Below, piece by piece: positions 14,253 through 20,876 of a DNA stretch of 23,654 nt (its first letter is position 1; every line of letters begins with the position of its first letter). Source of the DNA: Bacteroidales bacterium. Its GTDB lineage: Bacteria > Bacteroidota > Bacteroidia > Bacteroidales > P3. The notes below the pieces were generated by a model. That model did no database searches, had not been told where the DNA came from, and saw nothing but the letters and a program-made list of their open reading frames with translations. Location of the stretch: the NCBI GenBank assembly GCA_017545365.1, contig JAFWOP010000055.1, forward strand, positions 1 to 23,654, written 5' to 3'. The position numbers were made by a program, and so were the translations under genes.

Positions 14253-15368
14253 ATGAAGAAAATGTTTTTGTGGCTGCTTTGTGCCGCCTTTTTGGCAGGT
14301 TGCAACGGCAGTTCTGATGCCGATTCGGCCAATGCCGACGATTCGGTTGAAATTCATGGCGACACTTTGGTGATAGCCCCTTCCTCGGCCCTTGCCCAGC
14401 GGTTGGAATGCGGGGTGGTGAGCGACACCACCTATGCCGCCACCCTCACCACTACGGGCGTGGTGACGGCCATCCCCTCCTCCTATGCCGAGGTGGCGGC
14501 CCCCTTTGCGGGACGTGTGGTGCGCTCGATGGTGCGCATCGGGCAGCGGGTCAAGGCTGGTACTCCGCTGTTTGAGATTTCCTCGTCCGACTATGCCGAG
14601 GTGGTGAAACGCCTCAATCAGACCAAGTCGGAGATGGATATGGCCAAACGGGCTTTGGACCGCACGCAGGATTTGCACGACAATAAGGTGTCGTCGCTCA
14701 AGGATTTGGACGAGGCCAAGACCAATTACTCCTTGGCGGTTGAAGAATATCGCCATGCTGTGGCCGTGGCCAAGGAGTATCAGATAGATATAAGAAATGC
14801 CGAGGTGGGGCAGCCGATGGTGGTGCGTTCTCCCATTGCGGGGCAGGTGCTGAGCAACGACCTCGTCATCGGAGAATATCTGAAAGAGGATGCCGCTGCC
14901 AAAGTGGTGGTGGCCGACTTGGACAATGTGTGGGTGAAGGCCAACGTGAGCGAGATGGATGCCCCCTTTGTGGAGGGTATTCAGGATGTTGAAGTGAGCC
15001 TGGTGGCACGTCCCGACAGCGTTGTTTATGGGCATGTGGCCTATGTGGCCGGCATCCTCGACCTGGAGACCCGCACCGTGCAGACCATCATCCAGTGTCA
15101 TAACCCGCGTCATACCATGCTCCCCAACATGTATGCCCACATACGCATGCAGGTGAAGAGCCACCCTTGCATCCTCATTCCCAAGGATGCCGTGCTGCAA
15201 AGCGAGAAGGGACGTTACGTGCTGCTCAAAGTGGCCGACAACGCTTACCGCCGCACCCCTGTGGAGGTGCAGTCCGTCAATGAGCACCTCCTACGTCTGG
15301 TCAAGGGCCTGAACCCTGGCGACACAATCATCACCAAAGGGGCCTTCTATCTGATAGACAAGCACTGA
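14253..15368 (+). CDS. RND efflux periplasmic adaptor (membrane fusion) lipoprotein, CusB/CzcB type
   Basis: 371 residues from the ATG at 14253, chosen over 14226 because it gives a clean lipoprotein signal (MKKMFLWLLCAAFLAGC, lipobox LAGC, Cys17). The first half of the lipoyl/barrel-sandwich domain is at about 82-112 (VAAPFAGRVVRSMVRIGQRV, then AGTPLFEI). An alpha-helical hairpin follows (about 115-178, KRLNQTKSEMDMAKRALDRT). The second lipoyl half is near 189-222 (VVRSPIAGQVLSNDLVIGEY), and beta-barrel and membrane-proximal domains come after. The adaptor links the inner-membrane pump to the outer-membrane channel. No His- or Met-rich metal-binding tail is seen. It is the first gene of a three-gene operon, 46 bp before the pump. 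Confidence 0.92.
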   Translation: MKKMFLWLLCAAFLAGCNGSSDADSANADDSVEIHGDTLVIAPSSALAQRLECGVVSDTTYAATLTTTGVVTAIPSSYAEVAAPFAGRVVRSMVRIGQRVKAGTPLFEISSSDYAEVVKRLNQTKSEMDMAKRALDRTQDLHDNKVSSLKDLDEAKTNYSLAVEEYRHAVAVAKEYQIDIRNAEVGQPMVVRSPIAGQVLSNDLVIGEYLKEDAAAKVVVADLDNVWVKANVSEMDAPFVEGIQDVEVSLVARPDSVVYGHVAYVAGILDLETRTVQTIIQCHNPRHTMLPNMYAHIRMQVKSHPCILIPKDAVLQSEKGRYVLLKVADNAYRRTPVEVQSVNEHLLRLVKGLNPGDTIITKGAFYLIDKH

Positions 15369-15414
15369 TGCCCCGCCCTTTCACCTTATCTTCCAACTTC
15401 GAAACAGACAGACT

Positions 15415-18400
15415 ATGATAGAGAAACTAGTAGGATGGGCCATTGACCATAAGGCAGTAATGGTGGCCGTTTTCGCCCTTTTGTGCATCGCGGGGGTCAT
15501 CTCATGGAATGCCCTCTCCATCGACGCATACCCCGATATCTCTGACACTACCGTACAGGTGGTGACCCAGGTGCCGGGTCTTGCCACTGAGGAAATCGAG
15601 CAGCAGATATCCATTCCTGTGGAACGAGCCTTGGGCGGCATACCCAACCTCACCACCATGCGCAGTAAGAACAGCTTCGGCATATCCACCGTTATCCTGG
15701 TGTTCGACGACGGGGTCGACGACTATTGGGCGCGCCAGCGCGTCAACGAACGTCTCGTCGGCATCGACCTCCCCTATGGCGCGGTGCCTGAGCTGAATCC
15801 TCTTACCGCCCCCACAGGCGAGATATTCCGCTACATAGTGGAAAGTCCCGACGGCAGCCACGACCTCCGCAGCCTCACCGACATACATAAGTGGACCATC
15901 ATACCCTACCTCCGCCAGATAGCCGGCGTGGCCGACGTGAGCAACTATGGTGGCATCACCACGCAGTATCAGATAGAGCTCTCGCCCGAGCGTCTTACCG
16001 AATATGGCATCTCGCTCTCCGACATCACGGAGAAGATAGAGCAGAACAACCTCAATGCCGGCGGCAGCATTCTCTCGGAAGGGAGCCTCAGCTATGTGGT
16101 GCGCGGCATCGGCCTCATCAGCGACTTGGAAGGCCTGGGCGACATCGTGGTGAAGAGCGTTAACGGCACCCCCGTCTATCTCAAGGAGCTGGGAGACCTC
16201 AAATATGGCAATCTCGAACGCAAGGGCGTCCTCGGCTACTCCGACGACCAGCGCAACTATGACGACGCCGTCGAGGGCATCGTGCAGATGTTGCGCGGCG
16301 AGAACCCCTCCGAGGTGCTCGACCGCATTCACGCCTCCATCGACGAGCTGAACAACGAGATACTGCCCCCGGGAGTTGAGATACACCCATTCCTCGACCG
16401 CACCGACCTCGTTGGCGAAACCCTCAAGACCGTCTCCCACACCCTCCTCGTCGGCATGTTGCTGGTCATCGTCATACTGATGATTTTCTTGGGCAACTTC
16501 CGCGGCTCGCTAGTGGTGGCCATCACCATACCTATCGCCCTGCTGGTGGCCTTCGTGCTGATGAAGCTTACAGGCATTCCGGCCAACCTCCTCTCGCTGG
16601 GGGCCATCGACTTCGGCATACTGGTCGACGGTGCCATCGTGATGATGGAGAACATCCTGAAGAAGCGCGAGCGGCATCCCGAGCTGGAGCTCACCGCCGA
16701 CGATGTGAAGCAGCGGGCTCGCGAGGTGGCGCGCTCCATCTTCTTCTCCACCATCATCATCATCACCGCCTACCTCCCCCTCTTCGCCTTCGAGCATGTG
16801 GAGCGCAAGCTCTTCACCCCCATGGCCTATACTGTGGGTTACGCCCTCATCGGCGCCCTCCTCACCTCGCTGCTTCTCACTCCGGGCCTCTCATATCTGG
16901 CCTACCATAAACCCCGCAAGCTCTATCACAACCGCTGGCTCGAACGCCTCAACAATGGCTACCACCGCCATATAGACAACATCTTGGACAAGTCGCGTGC
17001 GGTCATCATCCTGCTCGTCGTCATCCTCTGCGGCTCGGTTGCCCTCTCCATCACAGTGGGCAAGGACTTCCTGCCCCCGCTGGACGAAGGTGCGGTGTGG
17101 GTGCAGGTGCAGCTACCTTCGGGCATCTCCATTGAGAAGTCCAAGAAGATGGCCGACGACCTCCGCCACACCCTCAAGCAGTTCGACGAAACTTCCTACG
17201 TCATGACCCAGCTGGGACGCGACGACGAAGGAGCCGAATGCTTCTCCCTCTCGCATGTCGAGGTGGGCGTGGGTCTGAAGCCCTACAACACGTGGAAGAG
17301 CGGCCGCAGCAAAGCCGAGCTGGTGGAGGCTATGGCCGACTCCATCGCCCAGATGCCGGGTTACTCGGTCGGATTCTCGCAGCCCATTATCGACATGGTC
17401 ATGGACCAGATTGCCGGCACCCACAGCGACCTCGCCCTTAAGATTTATTCCGACGACCTTGCCGAAAGCCGTCACGTGGCCGACCAGGTGGCCGCCATCC
17501 TTGCCGACATCCCCGGTGCCTCCGATGTGGCGGTTGACCAGGAACCGCCCACACCACAGCTGCAGATATCGGTCAACCGTGCCAGCATTGCACAGTATGG
17601 CCTCAACGTCTCCGATGTGGCCGAACTCATCGAACTCGCCATCGGTGGCCGTGCCATATCGCAGATATATGTGGGCAGCAAGGTCTACGACATTACCTGC
17701 CGCTATGCCGAGCGCTACCGCAACACCCCCGAAGAGATTGGCAACCTTATGCTCACCACTGCCGACGGGGTGAAGGTGCCCCTTTCGGCTGTCGCCGACA
17801 TACGCATGGAGCTGGGAGCCAGCACTATCATGCGTGAGATGGCACGACGCTACACCCTTGTGCGCATCAACCTGCGAGGTGCCGACCTTTCCACCTTTGT
17901 TGACGAGGCCGACAAGCGTATTGCCGCCCATGTGCAATATGACCACGAAAAGACTTCGCTCCACTGGGCAGGCCAGTTTGAGAACCGCAACCGCGCCTTC
18001 AGCCGCCTGGCCTTGGTGGTGCCGTTGGCCTTGATGGTCATGTTCATCCTCCTCATCTTCGCCTTCGGCAAGGTGCGTCAGGCAGGGCTGCTCATGGTGG
18101 TGGTGCCGTTGGCCCTCTTCGGCGGCATGCTCGCGCTTAATGTGCGGGGCATGACCCTCAACGTCTCCTCCGCCGTTGGTTTCATCGCACTTATCGGTGT
18201 GGCCATACAGAACGGCATCATCATGATTTCGCATATCAACCACCTGCGACAGCGGGGCAATCCCTTGCGTAAGGCGGTGGTCGAAGGAGCCTCCCACCGT
18301 ATGCGCCCCGTGCTCCTCACCGCATCGGTGGCTGTGTTGGGACTCTTCCCCGCCTCCATCTCTACCGGTATTGGCAGCGATGTGCAGCGTCCTCTCGCCA

Positions 18401-18534
18401 CGGTGATAGTCTACGGCCTCATCTTCGCCACTATCGTCACTCTTTTCATCCTCCCCACGCTCTACTATATCATGGAACGTCGTGTACAACAGCGTAACAA
18501 CCCCACCGACCAAGAAACCTCTATAGAAAAATGA
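15415..18534 (+). CDS. CusA/CzcA-family heavy-metal RND efflux pump
   Basis: 1039 residues, standard length, with twelve membrane helices and two large periplasmic loops. The heavy-metal RND signature is in helix 4: GAIDFGILVDGAIVMMEN (396-413). Asp399, Asp405 and Glu412 match the proton-relay residues Asp402, Asp408 and Glu415 of CzcA. The opening IDAYPDISDTTVQVVTQVPG (36-55) is also typical. By eye, the positions of the CusA copper-binding methionines (573, 623, 672) are not methionine here: His614 and Asp664 align with the first two and Leu with the third. This favours divalent ions such as Zn, Co, Ni or Cd over Cu(I)/Ag(I), with moderate certainty. The pump exports metal in exchange for protons. 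The channel gene overlaps its end by 4 bp. Confidence 0.95.
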   Translation: MIEKLVGWAIDHKAVMVAVFALLCIAGVISWNALSIDAYPDISDTTVQVVTQVPGLATEEIEQQISIPVERALGGIPNLTTMRSKNSFGISTVILVFDDGVDDYWARQRVNERLVGIDLPYGAVPELNPLTAPTGEIFRYIVESPDGSHDLRSLTDIHKWTIIPYLRQIAGVADVSNYGGITTQYQIELSPERLTEYGISLSDITEKIEQNNLNAGGSILSEGSLSYVVRGIGLISDLEGLGDIVVKSVNGTPVYLKELGDLKYGNLERKGVLGYSDDQRNYDDAVEGIVQMLRGENPSEVLDRIHASIDELNNEILPPGVEIHPFLDRTDLVGETLKTVSHTLLVGMLLVIVILMIFLGNFRGSLVVAITIPIALLVAFVLMKLTGIPANLLSLGAIDFGILVDGAIVMMENILKKRERHPELELTADDVKQRAREVARSIFFSTIIIITAYLPLFAFEHVERKLFTPMAYTVGYALIGALLTSLLLTPGLSYLAYHKPRKLYHNRWLERLNNGYHRHIDNILDKSRAVIILLVVILCGSVALSITVGKDFLPPLDEGAVWVQVQLPSGISIEKSKKMADDLRHTLKQFDETSYVMTQLGRDDEGAECFSLSHVEVGVGLKPYNTWKSGRSKAELVEAMADSIAQMPGYSVGFSQPIIDMVMDQIAGTHSDLALKIYSDDLAESRHVADQVAAILADIPGASDVAVDQEPPTPQLQISVNRASIAQYGLNVSDVAELIELAIGGRAISQIYVGSKVYDITCRYAERYRNTPEEIGNLMLTTADGVKVPLSAVADIRMELGASTIMREMARRYTLVRINLRGADLSTFVDEADKRIAAHVQYDHEKTSLHWAGQFENRNRAFSRLALVVPLALMVMFILLIFAFGKVRQAGLLMVVVPLALFGGMLALNVRGMTLNVSSAVGFIALIGVAIQNGIIMISHINHLRQRGNPLRKAVVEGASHRMRPVLLTASVAVLGLFPASISTGIGSDVQRPLATVIVYGLIFATIVTLFILPTLYYIMERRVQQRNNPTDQETSIEK

Positions 18535-19802
18535 AACGCATACCATCCCACCTTCTCCGTGGCGCACTGCCGCTCGTATTAGCCCTCCTGCTTACCCCTC
18601 GTATGGAAGCCCAGCAGCTTGACTACGCCACCTTTATAGGCCGTGTAATGCAGGGCAACCTCGACTACGCCGCCGCGCGGCTCGACCTCTCCATGTCGCA
18701 GGCCGACCTTACTGCCGCCCGTCGCATCTCCGACCCCTCGCTCTCCGTAGAATATGGCAACAACAGCGACTGGGACATCGCCATGGGACGTTCACTCAGC
18801 TTCGGCTTGGGCAAGAGTATCTCGCTCGGCAAACGTGTGGCCCGTGTCGACGCAGCTCGTCACCAGCTCGATGCCACCGATGCCGGCCTCCAACATTTTG
18901 TACAAACCCTTAGGGCCGAAGCCACATTAGCCTATATTGACGCCCTCTTGGCACGCGACCTCTCCCTCATCGGGCAGCAGGCCCTGCAGCACATCCAGGC
19001 ATTATATCATAGCGACAGCCTACGCCACGCAGCGGGCGAGCTTTCCGAAATCGATGTCGTCCAAACCCGCCTCGAAGCACGCCTTGCGCAGCAGGATTAT
19101 GACGCCCTCCTTGTGGAGTATGCCAACGCATTGGTGCAGCTCGACCTCCTCATGGGCGGCGACCTCGGCAGCACCCATGCCGTGCAGGGCGAGATGACGG
19201 CACCTACCCGCTTGTTCGATCTCCAGCGTCTGCTCGAAGGGGCCGACACCCTCCGCATGGACCTTGTGCAGCAGCACCATCTGGCACTCTCAGCCGAGAG
19301 CGACCTCACCCTCCTGCGTCGCGAGCGTATGCCTGACCTCGACCTCTCGCTAGGCGTAAGCCTCAACAGCCGTGTCCGCAACGAAGAGGCTCCGGCTCCT
19401 GAATTTGTGGGCTACACCGTGGGTGTAGGCATCCCCCTGCCCGTCTCCAACCTCAACCGTGGCGAGGTGCGTGCGGGACAGTACCGTGTGCAACAGGCCC
19501 GTCTGCAAGACACCCTTAGCCGCCGTCAGGCACGCTCCGAAATCATGCAGGCATACAACAGCTACCAGTCGTCCCTCCGTCGTCTGGCCAGCTACAACAC
19601 CCTCATCATGGACAACGCCCGGCAGGTACTCGACGGCAAGATGTACGCCTACCAGCGGGGCGAAACCTCGCTTCTCGATGTCATCAGCGCGCAGCACACC
19701 TACAACGAAATCCGTCAGGCCTACGCCGAATGCCTCCACGACTGCCTCTCGGCATGGGTTGAGCTGGAGCGTAGCGCCGGCCTTTGGGACATCAGCTTCT
19801 AG
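18531..19802 (+). CDS. TolC-family outer-membrane channel of the metal efflux system
   Basis: 423 residues with a signal peptide (MKRIPSHLLRGALPLVLALL, then LTPRMEA). The two long coiled-coil halves typical of outer-membrane efflux proteins are visible: an N-terminal repeat with ARLDLSMSQADLTAARRISD and AEATLAYIDALLARDL, and a C-terminal repeat with RGEVRAGQYRVQQARLQDTL and ARSEIMQAYNSYQSSLRRL, ending in GETSLLDVISAQHTYNEIRQ. The short turn GVGIPLPVSNLNRGE is characteristic. It starts at ATGA overlapping the pump stop, so the two are translationally coupled. It forms the trimeric exit duct. The stop lies 4 bp from the end of the opposing DUF362 gene, and no terminator is seen in between. Confidence 0.92.
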   Translation: MKRIPSHLLRGALPLVLALLLTPRMEAQQLDYATFIGRVMQGNLDYAAARLDLSMSQADLTAARRISDPSLSVEYGNNSDWDIAMGRSLSFGLGKSISLGKRVARVDAARHQLDATDAGLQHFVQTLRAEATLAYIDALLARDLSLIGQQALQHIQALYHSDSLRHAAGELSEIDVVQTRLEARLAQQDYDALLVEYANALVQLDLLMGGDLGSTHAVQGEMTAPTRLFDLQRLLEGADTLRMDLVQQHHLALSAESDLTLLRRERMPDLDLSLGVSLNSRVRNEEAPAPEFVGYTVGVGIPLPVSNLNRGEVRAGQYRVQQARLQDTLSRRQARSEIMQAYNSYQSSLRRLASYNTLIMDNARQVLDGKMYAYQRGETSLLDVISAQHTYNEIRQAYAECLHDCLSAWVELERSAGLWDISF

Positions 19803-19806
19803 CCGT

Positions 19807-20805
19807 TCACAACTCCACGATGCGGTAGCGTTTCGTACCCAGCCCGATGCGTGCGGCATGGTCAACGGTGTGGGGGCCGTGTTTCTTGTTGATGCGCTTC
19901 TGTAGTGGCACGGGGTTGTTGTCCTCCGTATCAGGAGTGTTGAACACGATGTCCAGACAGGCCTGGTCTAATGCCACTGGGTCGGTTGAGGCCAGGATGC
20001 CCACATCCTGCATCTGCGGCTCGTCGGGGTCGGCAATGCAGTCGCAATCCACCGACAGGTTGTTCATCACATTGATATACACGATGTGCCCTTTCATATA
20101 GTCAGCTACCGACTGGGCTGCTGCCGCCATGCTTTCGAGGAACTCGTCCTGAGGGGTGGCCGCCACCGCAGCACTCCAGCCCGCCAGCCGGTGGTTCATG
20201 TCGCCCTTGCGGCCGGCCGAATGGATGAGCAACTTGCCGTTGGCCGAGGCCACCCCTATCGACTGATTCTTAATCACCCCGCCGTAGCCCGCCATGGGGT
20301 GCCCTTTGAAATGGGCCAGATTAATCATATAGTCGTAGTTGGCCAGATGTGTGCCCACTAGGTTGTAGGGGAGGTGCGATGTGTCGCGCACGGGCAGTCT
20401 CATCTCGCCCTCCTCATCCATGATGTCCACTTTGGCAATGTCCAGGAAGCCGCGTTCCTTGATTTCCCGCCAGTGCTCCTCGCTCTCGTCGCGGTTGCCC
20501 CAATAGGCGCAGTTGCATTCCACTATAGTGCCGTGGGTCAGCCGAACCAGGTCGCCGATAAGTTCGGGACGCAAATAGTTGCTCTTGCCCGACTCGCCAG
20601 TGGAAATTTTCACCGCCACACGCCCTGTGGCCTCCACCCCCAGCCGTTGGTAGATGGCGACTAGGCTTTCGGATGTTATTTCGCGGGTCAGATACACCGT
20701 GGCCACGCTGTCGGACAACGCTTCGCATGAGCCCTGTTCGGCTGCTCCTCCGCAGCCAGCGGCCACAAAGGCCGTCAGAAGTAGACCAAAGAAAATTCTG
20801 TTCAT
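19807..20805 (-). CDS. DUF362 domain lipoprotein
   Basis: 332 residues. The start MNRIFFGLLLTAFVAAGCGG has a lipoprotein signal with Cys18. The DUF362 family is recognisable from KISTGESGKSNYLRPELI, from the long motif INLAHFKGHPMAGYGGVIKN with QSIGVAS, and from DVGILASTDPVALDQACLDI. Cysteines in VECNCAYWG and VDCDCIADPD could bind metal or iron-sulfur, but I see no ferredoxin-type 4Fe-4S cluster motif. In other members DUF362 is sometimes fused to ferredoxin domains. Its reaction is unknown. The next minus-strand gene upstream ends 71 bp away, so the two may be co-transcribed. No good -7 box was found in the gap, which has the short direct repeat AAAGATTC. Confidence 0.88.
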   Translation of the reverse strand: MNRIFFGLLLTAFVAAGCGGAAEQGSCEALSDSVATVYLTREITSESLVAIYQRLGVEATGRVAVKISTGESGKSNYLRPELIGDLVRLTHGTIVECNCAYWGNRDESEEHWREIKERGFLDIAKVDIMDEEGEMRLPVRDTSHLPYNLVGTHLANYDYMINLAHFKGHPMAGYGGVIKNQSIGVASANGKLLIHSAGRKGDMNHRLAGWSAAVAATPQDEFLESMAAAAQSVADYMKGHIVYINVMNNLSVDCDCIADPDEPQMQDVGILASTDPVALDQACLDIVFNTPDTEDNNPVPLQKRINKKHGPHTVDHAARIGLGTKRYRIVEL

Positions 20806-20876
20806 GACAATGTTGTTTGTTGATTCGTTAATATGTTAGTTCGTTAGTTAAAGATTCAAAGATTCATAACTCGCTG

